A DNA stretch of 64,000 bases, from NCBI GenBank assembly GCA_009760855.2, contig WPIO01000138.1:186001-250000 (forward strand), written 5' to 3'. This stretch comes from Cristatella mucedo. Lineage: Eukaryota > Bryozoa > Phylactolaemata > Cristatellidae. The notes below the pieces were generated by a model. It was not told the DNA's origin, made no database searches, and was given only the letters and a program-made list of their open reading frames with translations. A program made the position numbers and the translations under genes. Positions within the stretch are counted from its first letter, which is position 1; each line of letters starts with the position of its first letter. Below are positions 21,001-32,839 of the stretch, in pieces.

Positions 21001-23856
21001 ACAGAAGATAATTAGCCATCCACAGACTATTTCCGATGTACTTTATCTGAGGAGCATCGTTATAGTTCCACGTACGTCTGCAACGGGGCATTTTAATTTC
21101 GGATTATTAAATAAAGCTACTATCGAAAATTTATTTGAACCCATTCAATTTAGCTCTGAGCGAGATAAAAACACTAACATCAGAAGTGGGTTACATCGTC
21201 GCCATCTCAGTCGCTTGTTTATGTAAAGATGATTCTTTTTCATAAGTCTCGCTTTATTCACTCACTATATGCCTTTGAAATATTCTTTTTTTCTTTCAGC
21301 CATTTTTGTTAGGACTCGTTTTCGATGCAACGGGATTCTGAAACGATTGATAATTGCTCTTGGGATCTAAACAATAGAGCATTCATCTTAAAGCTTCTTT
21401 TTTGAATAGGATAAGGTAGAAATCGAGTCTGTTACTCGTGCTATTATTAACCCAATTTCTGCTTCCCATGTTCCATGCATAAGCATCGCCTAGCTGGTAT
21501 ATACATTTTCCATTCAGCTAACACATGATCACGTGATTAATTAGAATAATATCACTCGCATAACTTATGAAAAAAGAGTTAAGTGAAGCTCATTAAATTA
21601 AAAGTAAAAAAAGGTTCAAATATACATCAATGGACGAGAGTCGGATCTGGCATGAAATTGGTGTGCGAACCTTTCACGGCTGTTATGAAAACGCCTAAAA
21701 AAGGTTAGATACAGCTAACTGATGCAGAAATATCCTGCTACGTTATTGGATTGAGAATGCCTAACTTCGTAGTTGCGTTCGTTGAAGTTGAGTTGAAGAG
21801 ACTGAATAAGAAATCAAGCTAATATTGGAAATGTATTACTTGCGATTCTATTGATGCAATATGCTGTGCCACTGCCGAAAAGGAAAATATGAACTCTTAA
21901 ATGTATTTCCATTCTTTTTTAACCCTTCTTTTACCTTAATTATTTTTTCGGTGGGCTACCAACTTTTCAAGGCGGATGATGCAAAGATGCGGTGACAGTA
22001 ATTGAGGCAGACTTTTTTAGGGCTTTTCTGAAGCTCACCCAAGTGTTAAATGACAAATTTAGTAAAGTGATGGCAGAAATTGACAATATATAGTTTTCAA
22101 TTAAATAAACTCACTTTCATAGTACAGAAAAAATTCTTCGAAGAATGTATAGAGCGAAGCAAAATAAATCAAGTCATTGGCAATTCCCAAGGAAAGAATG
22201 TTTGCTGCCACATAATCTCCGAGCAAGATGAAATTCAGTTAGAAAACGCAAGGGGTTAAACATTTGTAGTTGGGTGTGAGTACTTTGATTCAAAACATTT
22301 CTTTCAAAACAACTCTGTCTTACTTTTTGGTGAAATTACTACGACTTAAGTCTACTATGTGTCCATTAAAGAGCATCCGCACGTCGTTTGGAGTTACTTG
22401 AGGCCCCTTTCTAGCTCAGGGCCTGTGGAGAGTACATGCTGAGTGTGAACCTTTGTCTGACTTCCCAAGTGGCACTTTCGGGCATTAAACTGATGGCGTC
22501 ATCGAGACTGTCCGTTAACCGTCATCGAAAATGTTACTTAAAACTGGACCTGCTTAGTATAAGGTACGATTTTGCCATTCGCTTATACGAACAGGCTTCT
22601 TTACTTACTCACCATGGTATGAATTTGATAGCTGCATAGAATCTTGTTGGTTTCGCTGAGGTGTGCAGTGCAGTGCAGTGGTCTCCTTTGAAACCTAATT
22701 GAAATCAATCTGAAAGTTACATTTTTCAGTTGTGCTACAAATTTCATAGCAACATTCCTATTAGGATTACTTTTTTAAGAAAGACGAAAGGAAACTGGGT
22801 GGTATTTGGCTAATAACTGTGAATCTTATTCGGGCAATGTAGTTGATTGGAGATGACAAGCAGGCGCAAACGTCGGTCAGCGGCTCAGACTTCCTTGTAG
22901 TTATGACGTATACAATAAAGCCATCAATTGGAATAGTACAACGACGTTTAAACTCCAATCTGAAGTTATAAAGAAACTTAAGAAATTAGTGTATCTTCCT
23001 GATTATTTGGTTATCCATGTCATTTTTTTGAAATTCAGTGATCGACGATAGAGTTCCACATAGAAATAATACGACAATAAGCTAAATCGAATGCCCTCTA
23101 ATCAAGGCTAGCAAGCCATGCATGGGCAGGTGTAATAAATTGGTAAAAAGCATCGACTTCGGGTACTGCAATACACACTAATTTAAAGATGGCCCCTGCT
23201 AAAATCCCAAGGTTGCACGACCAGGCGTTACATGTAACATGCCAGCAACCTTGCACCTCAGTCGTCGCATCTTGTTTTTGAGAAAGAGAAACCGAGTGTA
23301 GTTTTCCCAGACGATCAGCCGATAGGAAGAATGTCCAGTGTGTGTCAGATGTTTAAGGTGCACTCAACTTCTCTCGTACAATTCGATACTATTAAATAGG
23401 GAGGGAAAACTATCAAGCTGAGTTGATGACAATCCGGTGCCTCTAGAACACTTCTTAAAACGATTACTGAAGCAGGAGCTAAGCTGGCATTTGCAGTTCC
23501 ACTCTGCCTATCGGTCCGTGTAGATCGCAAATTTACTCGCAGGCTATATGTTGCCGTGGATCTATCAAAATTCGAAGAACCTTTCTGTGAAAGTAACCAA
23601 CAAACTTACCTACAACTAGTTGGTGCAGCACTGAGGACGTAATCTCAGTAGTAGCTGTTGCTCACAGTTTACATCTTATGCAGCTGAGTCAGGGTGAGTT
23701 AGCCACTACAAAACTAGAGTTGAGCGATCGAAACACAGTCTGCGCCAATCTATGGCCTACTCTTGGCCTTTGTTAAGCGCATACTAAGCTCGTTGCTGTC
23801 AAATATACTTATCAATGCCTGGGATTTTAAAATGTTGCACTTAAGTATGACTCCTA
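21001..23856. other. Long stretch without recognised gene or repeat
   Basis: I read both strands and found only short chance frames (the longest under 70 codons), simple repeats such as GTGCAGTGCAGTGCAGTGG at 22660-22680, and no splice-supported exon set. Single exons of an unknown gene cannot be excluded. Confidence 0.4.
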
Positions 23857-23928
23857 TGTAAAGCGCCTAGAAACAGATTGAGTTCTCTGAGTGCGCTTTA
23901 TCGAGTGCATTATTATTATTATTATACT
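23857..23928 (+). mobile_element. L2 3'-end fragment with (ATT)n tail
   Basis: GTAAAGCGCCTAGAAACAG to CGAGTGCATTATTATTATTATT: only the terminal 3' region of the L2 family. Confidence 0.75.
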
Positions 23929-24109
23929 ATCTTCGTCGCTGCCGTATTACCATTACTGGCGGCATACCTGCTTATATTAGTGTTGCACATGTAAGCCACT
24001 AGCCTTAAATAATGGTTCAGGCTTCGCCAACATTAGTTGTGTGACTTATGAGATAACCACCACGGGAGCTGCGTGTTAGCCGTCTAGTTCCGTCTACACG
24101 TTAAAGCTG

Positions 24110-24990
24110 CACTCTACGTTCATTACAACACCTTAGGCTGGTTCCTCGTTACGGTAGGATGACCTGGTTTAAGGGTGAAAACTTTCGCACTTCATGCGGA
24201 AATGTTAACCCTATATGCGTGATACATATCAAAGGCCTGCATTTTGAAGACTAAGGAGACTTCAATAGTTTGGTTCAGCTGCCGAGTCATTTGTATTTTT
24301 AAACTTCAAGAAGATTTAGTAACTGAGACTTGTTAAGTATGCCTCTGACTTAATCCAGAAATAATCTATATTCTTCAGAAATTGATAATTATGAAGACTG
24401 GAATTTTTAAAATACATCAATAGACGCCAGCCAGCCAGACAAACCCTGCTAAAAGCTTAGAGAATTCACCGGGAAGGAGCTTATTTGATGCTACGTGCTT
24501 GAACTTACGTTCTCTATTTTATACAGCATGCATGCACTGAAATAGCTACCAGCATATAAAGAGATCAGAAACATTTAGTCTTGTTCTTAAATATAGCCCT
24601 GTCAGCTATCTTTTTTTCAGTCATCCAATGTAAAAACAATCCTAAAAATCTCACTTTCAAATTTTTCTAAAGCACAAAGTCAAAAAACCTGGCGTGTCAA
24701 AGTAATGAGAATAATTTATTTAATTCAATGTATCTAAAATTCAAAAACTTTTTTCCGTTAGCTAACGTGCGGAATGAAATCTATTTTATTTCTTTCCAAT
24801 TCAAAATGATGATTTGTGTGTCTGTTTAAAGTGAACCTCACTCAGGGAGCTTTCATATCACAGAAACCCCAAGATTAGGGTTGTTCAAGCGACCAGTTAA
24901 TATTGCCGATGCCCGGGCTAGGCTACCAATTGCTGAACACCTACTTGGTGGCAAAATACGTCTAAAATTTGCCATATCCATACCAATGGC
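24110..24990. repeat. Low-copy duplication Y, copy 2
   Basis: Diverged colinear match to 17010-17641 plus 18836-19100. It lacks the L2 copy E insertion, so it shows the empty site. No coding potential seen. SINE copy b is directly to the right. Confidence 0.5.
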
Positions 24991-25000
24991 CATTAGACCA

Positions 25001-25165
25001 CGCCGAGCTGGTTAGGTCATGCGGTTAAGGTGCTCGCCCCGACAAAGGTCTTAATGAGGTCGTGGGCTCGAGCCCCGAGGTATATATGAAGCGCCTCAAT
25101 AGAGATTAAGTTCTCTTGGGGCGCTATATAAATGAATAATATATATATATATATATATATAATGA
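25001..25165 (+). mobile_element. tRNA-derived SINE, family 1, copy b
   Basis: Starts CGCCGAGCTGGTTAGGTC, with box A in GCGGTTAAGGTGC and box B GTGGGCTCGAGCCC, then GAAGCGCC ... AGAGATTAAGTTCTCTTGGGGCGCTATATAAATGA and a (TA)n tail to about 25161. The best-preserved copy with 48080. Confidence 0.85.
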
Positions 25166-25525
25166 ATTCGCTTAAAGACAGTTAGCGACAAAAGCTTTAG
25201 CTCTGCAGGTCCAAGACTGTGGAACTCGCTTCCACAATTCTTACGCAAGGACAGCTACTCTCCTACTGCCGACTATAGCAAATCTTTTTCAGTGGTCCTG
25301 AGCTGCTACTTCCATGCTACTCACTACCTCAAGTGCTCTGATGACTCTGCTATGCTTCCCACTTTCTATTTGTTGCGTGAGACGAAGTCTGTTGGATACC
25401 GATTGCGTACCGAAAGCCACTTAGGCTGTGAATGCACTATACAAAACTCTCCTGCGTAACACCCACATGGTCTGTACGAGTTTGTGGAGTTACAGAAGGA
25501 GATACATTACATTACATATAGACAG
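25166..25525 (+). mobile_element. LINE-B copy 1, 5'-truncated 3' end
   Basis: Encodes the C-terminal LKTVSDKSFSSAGPRLWNS-like segment of a CR1/L2-type RT ORF, then the 3' end GTGGAGTTACAGAAGGAGATACATTACATTACAT. The (ATTAC)n-like tail differs from the (ATT)n tail of the L2 family. Confidence 0.8.
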
Positions 25526-27350
25526 AAGAACAGAGAAATTATTCCGGCCGATTGATGGGTTACGTTCAATCTCAAGAGGCCCATTTTTCTCTTTCTTTTT
25601 AAGACACAGTTCGAGATACCCGACCGTTCTGGTGTTCAAAAGTTTCCAAAGCATATTCTTGTCAAGGGACTTTGATGAAAACAGTAAAATAATATCCCTT
25701 CGTTCAATCATAATTAGATTACCGTTTTACGTGTTTATACAACAAAGGCTTTTTGGCTGCCTGTAATTATTAGCTGAAAATCTCTTTTTGCAAAAGCGTA
25801 GCTTCTGCGGCTGTATTGTTTGCTTTTCAGTGAAAGTAAGCATGCTATTATCATACTATTATAAAAAATGTACTTCCCATGGTGGGTGCACTTGAAAATG
25901 CTTAGCATCTGAAAACCTCTGTATTTACTTCACCACAAGCCTTTGCATAGTACGGCCTTCTCCGCATAAGCAAATTCTTCCTATTCGGAATATGCATTTA
26001 TTTCTCCTGTTAAACTGTACCTTACTTAAAAAACGGCCACATCCTATGTACACGACGAGTTCCAACTCCACTAGCTATAGTTGTACCCATTCATTCTCAA
26101 CCTATAAGTCGCGATCTGTTTGGTAGTCAAACGGCTGTTTCACAGGGGTTGCCTAAGACCATCGTAAAACATGGGTCTTTAGATTTGGCACACAATAATT
26201 TCATGGTCGGTAGTCATCAGAACATGAGGAAATGTATTAAAGGGTCGCCGTATTAAGGAGAGTGCGAACCACTGGCGTTACCCTAATTATTTAACTGGTG
26301 TCTCAACATGCAAGTGCATTGCTGAACTAACTTCAGCGGTTCGTGTTTTAAGAGTAGTCGGGTATTTCATCGGAAGGGCAATGGCCGCTGCTTGTCTGTC
26401 GTAGCCGCTCCTCACAGTGCCGGCCTCTCGGGCTAACTGAGGTATCACTAAAAGTATAACAAGTCATGAACCATCATATATGAGGTATAGGATATTCTAA
26501 TAAGATTGCATTTCAAAATTTGTATTACTGCAATGAAATGGAATTACTGTGCAAGAAACGAAATATCAACTCAGAAATATACGAGTCACCACTAGCTGTA
26601 CGTAATAACTCTTCTTGCTTTCATATTTTTTTTGCAGCCTGATGTTATCTTTCAACAGGATGTAGTACCATTACTTTTTATTTAGTGGGAAGAAGTCAAT
26701 TATTTGATAGTAGATCATCTTACGCATAGTTTCAGCGAAGATTTTAGCGGAATATCTTATGGTATCAGTAAGAAGTAAGATAAAGGTCCACACCGAGCAG
26801 GGACGGTCCCGAAATCTTGTGCTAGAGTGTGGTGTCGTGCTACTCTGTGCGAGATGCTGACCAAAAGTAGACCTTCTGTATGCCTAGGTCCTAGTAGTTT
26901 CTTCTAAAAACTTCACCCAAAAGCGAGACAGCTTAGATTTTAGCGTCATCATTCGAAGTAGGAAATATGCATGCCTTAAAATACTGCTTACTATCTTGCG
27001 TTTCATTGAAATGCAATCTAACCTCTAAACAAATCTTTAGTTGTGAAATTTTTTCCATTGGAAATCGCCACTGACTAGATTTAATTTTTTATCTCTCGAT
27101 ACTTTCCTCGAAGGCATGTTCAGTGCCATGAAAAAAAGATCTATTTATATTTAAAATATTCGTCGGAAAGTCTTCTCGTAACTTGCCCAAAGTCGTCATT
27201 ACACGTTTGCATGAATTGCAGGACCTCTAAACACAGTCTGCAGCAATCACAATCATCGTATGTTTGCATCTTCAACAGGAAGAGATTTAGTAGTGCACTG
27301 AAATCTCTTTTTATTTTAGTTTAGAAAGGAACTTCAAACGAACCAACATT
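25526..27350. other. No gene seen
   Basis: No supported exon or known repeat. A weak resemblance between about 26400-26640 and 36420-36680 (shared AACAAGTCATGAACC/AGCAAGTCATGTACC block) may be an old duplication; I am not sure of it. Confidence 0.35.
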
Positions 27351-27359
27351 AGGTTATCT

Positions 27360-28235
27360 TTCGAATGTGCTTTTTCTGCAATCAGATGAAAGCGACCTCT
27401 CTTTAGACAACCTTTTCTGTTCCACAGTCAAATCTGCCTACTTTAAGCTACATAACATTGCCAAAATTTGGGTTTGTTTAGATAGAGATACCACGTCCAA
27501 GTTGGTCTATGCATTCGTGACATCCCGTCTCAACTTCTGCAAATCACTGCTTACTAGCCCACCAGCATATGCGATCAGGTGATTGCAGCTGGTGCGAAAC
27601 TCCACAGCTAGGCTTGTCTGTCGCGAGGTTTGCAGTTGCCACGGCACACCACTTCTCGCCGACCTTCACTGGCTATCAGTTAAGCTACGAATAGACTTCA
27701 AGATTGTGTCGCTCACTTTTAGGTCAATTCATTCTTTGGCTCCAGCCCTTCTCTCAGATCTACTCCCCCACGAGGCCAAGCATTATGCCACCTACTTTTT
27801 AGAATCCAATCGCCTGCAAATACCTCGTACAAACCTCAAATCTTGTGGATAAGGTGCATTTAGTTCGTATGCTCCCTAAGCCTGGAACTCCCTTCCGACT
27901 TGCATCAGAACATCCTCTGATTTGACCACATTTAAAAATAACTTAAAAGTACATCTATTTAGGACAGCATACAGTCGGTACTTGCGATTCTATCATTATG
28001 TGCTTATGCGTGCTGACACTGTGCATGCTGCCACTAACCGCATTAGCATGCTGACCCTGTGCATGTCACTCTTAACCATGCTGTTCATGTTGTATGTTTA
28101 TCAAGCATGATAATATTTACCATTGAATTGCATTTTCATTCGAAGCAAATCTAAAGCGCCTAGAAAGAGATTGAATTATTTGAGAGTGCTTTATCAAGTG
28201 CATTACTTTCATCATTATTATTAAATGGAGATGGT
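27360..28235 (+). mobile_element. L2-type LINE copy I, 5'-truncated
   Basis: C-terminal RT in two frame segments (27367-27582 and 27583-27852, split by a TGA at 27580-27582) plus 3' untranslated region; ends GAGAGTGCTTTATCAAGTGCATTA with a decayed ATT tail. Contains SRLNFCKSLL and LHWLSVKLRIDFKIV. Confidence 0.85.
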
Positions 28236-29635
28236 CAGACGGGTGGGAAGTTATTCACCACCTCTATAGGATTTATCTGTCACTGTACATTTAATTATAT
28301 TTATATAATACTAAGGGAGCAATTTTACTTCACAGGGTTGCAAACTGGCAATTCTGTAGAATTTAATCGTTCCCAGGAAATAATTTTGCAGACAACTTTG
28401 AAGGTAACCAATGATTAAAAGCATGTACAGGATCGAAACAATGGTGTCACCTCTTTTACTGTCTTGAAACTTTGAAGTACATAGGAAGGAGAATGTACTT
28501 CAAGTTTCAAGTAGGTGAGATCATTATCAACATATCTGTGACATGCCAGGACAGCTGGGCAGCATTATGACCAAACTTTGTGAACGACAAAAACCCAGCT
28601 AACCATCAAAATAAAATAAAAATGCACTGTACGGTTCTTGTACTAAGGACCAATGTTCTAGTCTGATGGCTGCAAGGATTCGAACGCAAAAACAATAGTA
28701 TATTGCAAATTTCATATTGATTAGATCACAATCATCGGTAATATAACATAGGATACCAAGTAAGAAAGATACCAAGGGCTGGCATTTTAGTGTGACGTAA
28801 AGTTTAGCTAGGTCGTATATTGTATAGAAGCAATAGAACACGACAGGCTATGCATCTCACAAGCATCTTGAACGATACGTCAACTTGAAAAACTATTATA
28901 CAGCCTCGACTGAACGTATAAGTGATAACTGGCATGCTTGCCGAAGTCAAGACTGCCAGTCCGACACTCCAACCAGGTTCTGAGTCTGACATCATGAGGG
29001 CATGCAAATTTCAAATAATGAAAAGCATTTATTGTAACTTTAAATCGCATCAATTTACCTAGAATACAATTGAGCCAACGTTTGCACACTGATTATCAGT
29101 GAACCACGCACTAGTTCAATCTATGTCACCAGCTGAGTGGACTTCGGTACCTAAAATGGGTTGCTGTAGCCCATGGTTGTCAGTAGCTGCTATTGGCACC
29201 GGATCAGTGCTCCCAGGATTGAGTAGGTGCAGTGATAATGGACTCCTTAGGTTACCACCAAGCCGGTAGCAGTAATTTATTAGTTAAATATTCCTAACGA
29301 TAGTCAAGTTGCCAAGCAAATGTCACTCCGGCTTGTGTGACAATGTAAATACACCAACAGTCAACATATTTCTGGCAAGTAAATAAGTATTTGGACCAAG
29401 GGTAGCCGTTTGCCTCAGGCTGCTGGGAGCTACAGTGATGGCGGCGACTCCCTGGGTGATCAGTTCATGCTTTTTAATTGTGTGATAACCATTTGTTGGA
29501 CGGTTGACCTCGAGAGGACGGTCGTTTAGTTAAATTAACACTTTTTAATATTTTCAAGTGACGTTCTGCTGGTTCGTTTAGTGCCGAGTAGTTTATATTT
29601 ACAGAGTTTACCGGAAACCTGTAGGCTGGATTCTT
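28236..29635. other. No gene seen
   Basis: No exon, RNA gene or clear repeat recognised on either strand. Confidence 0.4.
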
Positions 29636-29639
29636 GTTA

Positions 29640-30353
29640 TTAATAGAAGAAAGTCATTTTGGTCACGAGATCAGTGGCAGTAAGGGCGGAATACTTCACT
29701 GGCAGTAGAAAAAACTGCTGAAAGGTCGAGAAAAGGCAGAGACTGCATCTAGGCTTGAATTTACAAAACAGGGTGTAGTTTATTGAAGTGATCCTAAATA
29801 TTGACATGAGAATTAGCTGGTCAATCAGAGCTCCATCTAATTTCTTTGATAGGAACGACAAAAGCGAGAATGGAAGGAAACTGCTCAAGCTCTCTGCATC
29901 TGGTGTTGCCGTCTTATTTAGTGACCCAAGAAGCGTTTTTGAAAAATGCAGGGACGACTATTGAAAATAAGGAAATATTTATATATAGCATCAGTTATTT
30001 GAGGCAGCATCAAATCTGTTCATCTCTAAGTAGTCCAGTGGGAGTTTTATCAATATGTTGAGTCTTTTTAGATTGAATGACAAACTTTATAGTGAGGTCA
30101 TTTGTGGCAGGCTTCTACACAGAACATGAAGAGCTACAAGACACTGAGCGAGAGGTATACAGCGGCGTATTTCATGGGAGCCTGAGTCGAATAGGATTGC
30201 AATAGCTGAGTGATAGAATCTCTGACATAGTCTGTCTTGCTTAAAAACATGCTACAAAGACCATCTGCTAGGTAACTGCAAAGGTCGCTAAGTAAGGTGC
30301 AAAGGTGGGAGTGAATTAGGAAATAGTTGAAGGTAAACATTTCTACCATTGCA
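29640..30353 (-). mobile_element. Old L2-like LINE fragment covering early RT
   Basis: The minus strand has SSFLPFSLLSFLSKKLDGALIDQL, matching the L2 block NYRPVSLLPFLSKTLE, and PFLDLSAVFS for RT motif A. Heavily diverged and frameshifted. Limits uncertain. Confidence 0.5.
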
Positions 30354-31215
30354 ATAATAGTAATAATAATAATATTAATACACTTGATAAAATGCGCCAC
30401 AGATATCGATCTCTTTCTTAGACCTTCACCAACTGCTGCAAAGGAAAGACGATCCAATGGTAAGTGAAAATATCATGCTCAATTAGCAATGATAATAATA
30501 ATGATAATGCAGTTGATAAAGTGCCTCAGAGAACTTAATCTCTTTCTAGGCGCTTTACATTTGCTGCAAAGGGAAATGCGAATGAATAGTAAGTAAAATT
30601 ATGCTTGAAAAATAAACGCAATGAATAATATGGTTAGGGTGACATGCACACGGTCAGCATACAATGTGGTCAGTGACAGCATGCACAGTGTCAGCACGCT
30701 TAAGCACATCAAGGACGAATCACAGGGACCCACTAAATGCTGTCCTAAATAGGTGTGTTTTTAAGTTCCTTTTAATTGTGGTCATTTCAGGGGATGTTCT
30801 GACGCAGGTCGGCAGGGAGTTCCAGGCTTTGGGCGCATACGAACTAAATGCCCGGTCTCCAAAGGATTTAAAGTTTGCACGAGGTATTTGTAGGCTGTTG
30901 GATTCCAAAAAATGGGTCGTACGATGCTTGGCCTGATCGGGTAGTATATCTGAGAGATAGGCTAGAGCCATAAAATGAAGGTACCTAAAAGTGAGGGACA
31001 AAACCTTGAAGTCAATCCGTTGCTTGACTGGAAGCTAGTGCATGTCGGGGAGAAGTGGAGTAATGTGGCAACTGCGATGCTGGCGACAGACAAGCCTAGC
31101 TGCAGAGTTTTGCACCAGCTGCATGTAACATAAGTAACATGGCTAGACAAGACATGCACAATGTTAGCATGCAAGTGTGATTAGTGGCAGCATGCATATT
31201 TAAGCACCCCAGCAC
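30354..31215 (-). mobile_element. L2 3'-end copy J1, split by copy J2
   Basis: 30354-30480 is an L2 3' terminus with (AAT)n tail on the minus strand. Its 3' untranslated region resumes at 31126-31215 (TAACATGGCTAGACAAGACATGCAC ... GGCAGCATGCA). The break is copy J2. Confidence 0.65.
30481..31125 (-). mobile_element. L2-type LINE copy J2, 5'-truncated, nested in J1
   Basis: Own imperfect (AAT)n tail at about 30487-30508, then 3' untranslated region and 93 codons of RT C-terminus (30720-31001), ending in the GCACCAGCTGCA region of the ORF. Target duplication not clear. Confidence 0.75.
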
Positions 31216-31339
31216 AGGAAATCGTCGGATCAATGCATGGTGCAGCCGCCCAACCGCTCATAGTGAACCGGTAAAAAAGTTTTCCAAAAACCTGGTGTGG
31301 TAAAACAAATTAGGTCAGAGCTTCATGTTCATGATTGAA

Positions 31340-31545
31340 TGTAAAAAAATACTAGCTGATTTAACAGCCTCTTTATGTACAGTGACAGTAGAGCCTTTAC
31401 GGCTCTGACCACTGCTCGAAGGGGCAATAAAGGATCACCCACCACAGGATTCGAATGCACAACTTCGGGCCGAAGTCGTGAAATAGCAAACGCTTTACCA
31501 AGGAAGCCATTGTGACTTGCAACACACTAGAGCATTTCGCTTTAC
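31340..31545 (-). mobile_element. tRNA-derived SINE, family 2, copy a
   Basis: The minus strand reads AATGGCTTCCTTGGTAAAGC (box A-like), GCATTCGAATCCTGTGG (box B-like), then a body with GAGCAGTGG and a 3' end CTGTTAAATCAGCTAGTATTTTT. Related copies at 34025 (+) and 34970 (-). It differs from SINE family 1 in body and tail. Confidence 0.65.
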
Positions 31546-31754
31546 AGTAATATTAACACGATATTTCAAAGTTGTAATCCTTATTTGTTCTCACATTGGT
31601 GTGGTATATTATGTAGGACAAATGTGATAGTGACTTAATAGTCGTAAAAACCGTATTGGGAGTTTCCTTAACAGATTTTCTCTCAATAACTACAAAAATA
31701 TTAGATTTATGCTGACAAATCCTTCTTCGAAGAACTTGTTCTGCATAAACCTGA

Positions 31755-32090
31755 TATTTTCTTCTCTCTCTCTCTCTCCCTCTCTCCCCACTCCATCTCT
31801 CTCTCTCCCACTGGCTCTCTATTACTCTATCTCTCTATCTCTCTTCCTTTCTCATTCTCTGTCTTTCTCTTCCTCCCTCTCTTTCTCTCCACCTCTCTCC
31901 TCCTCTCTCCCTCGCCCTCCACCTTTCTCCCTCGCTCTTTCTTCATTTCTTTCTCTTCCTTCCCCACTCCTTCTCTCCCTGTCTCTCTCTCTCTCTCTCT
32001 CTCAATCTCTCTCGCTCTCTCATTCTCCCTCTCTCCCTCTCTCTCTCCGTCTCTCTCCCTCTGCCTTTCTCTCCCTCTCCATCTCTCTAA
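31755..32090 (+). repeat. CT-rich simple-sequence tract
   Basis: About 335 bases of nearly pure pyrimidine (CTCTCT, CCCT and TTTCT mixtures) on the plus strand. Purine-pyrimidine asymmetry of this length can form triplex (H-DNA). The 129-codon open frame across it is a Ser/Leu/Pro artefact of the repeat. Confidence 0.9.
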
Positions 32091-32261
32091 ATTATTAGAA
32101 TACCTAGACTTGATGTTTTCTTGGATAAAACTGCGTGAATAGAATCCCTAATTAAAAAAACAATAAATCACTTTATCAACCTAATAAAAAATTTCCCTAT
32201 TGAGTACTCTACATGTATCCCTAATCACCAGCAACTGGAGACAGTTTTGGAATAGCTAATC

Positions 32262-32445
32262 CAGTGGTCCTCAACCTTCCTAATGCTGCCACCTTTTAAT
32301 ACAGTTTCTCATGTTATAGCGACCTACAAACGCGTAATTATTGTGAGCAAAATTCGGAATTACCTGTTTTCTGATGTGCTTAGGCGATCCAGTGAAATCC
32401 ATTCGAATCCTAAACTGGTCGCGACCCACAGGCGATGCAATTTTG
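32262..32445 (+). mobile_element. Non-autonomous hAT (Charlie/SPIN/URR1-like) transposon relic
   Basis: The left end reads CAGTGGTCCTCAACCTTCC then TAATGCTGCCACC, and the right part reads TTAGGCGATCC ... CTGGTCGCGACCCACAGG. Both match what I recall of the ends of Charlie-type hAT elements called SPIN and rodent URR1. The last dozen bases of the right terminal inverted repeat (expected TTGAGAACC...) are lost. No transposase. Identification is from memory of the consensus, without a search. Confidence 0.7.
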
Positions 32446-32839
32446 AATTATTAAAAACCAAACGACACCCGTCCCCACTTCTCTATGTGCTTTACTCGTT
32501 CGCTGTGACGAATAGATGTGACTGAGATAATATCTATCTGGTCAACAGGAAGCTTTAATCGCTGGGATCAGCTTAGGTACTTGACACCCACTTACCTCCC
32601 AGGCCACCTACTCAGCCTCAGCATACCGTCGTCTTACAGTTGTTTTCCTTTAATTTGAATACTTTCGGAAATCTGTCCTTAGGTTCGCTCGAAAAGAATA
32701 TCTTGATTTTGCTTTTTGCTACTGTTGCTACCAGCATTAGCTTCGTGTCATTAACTCGTATGCATTTATTATCGTTTCGCTTTTATCGTTCAAATGCACC
32801 ACTAGATGTTTTTTTCTGCTTAGGTCCATAAATTATTCA

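Noticed and set aside
25020-25085. Functional tRNA gene in SINE family 1
   Set aside because: A and B boxes are recognisable but the cloverleaf stems do not pair and the unit continues into a SINE body; it is repeated four times.
25428-25766. 112-codon plus-strand frame
   Set aside because: Begins inside the 3' end of LINE-B copy 1 and runs into unrelated DNA; no motif.
26400-26640. Old duplication matching 36420-36680
   Set aside because: Only one short block is convincing by eye; needs an alignment before it can be claimed.
31709-32098. 129-codon Ser/Leu/Pro-rich open frame
   Set aside because: It is the translation of a CT simple repeat; composition explains the lack of stops and no splice or promoter signal supports it.
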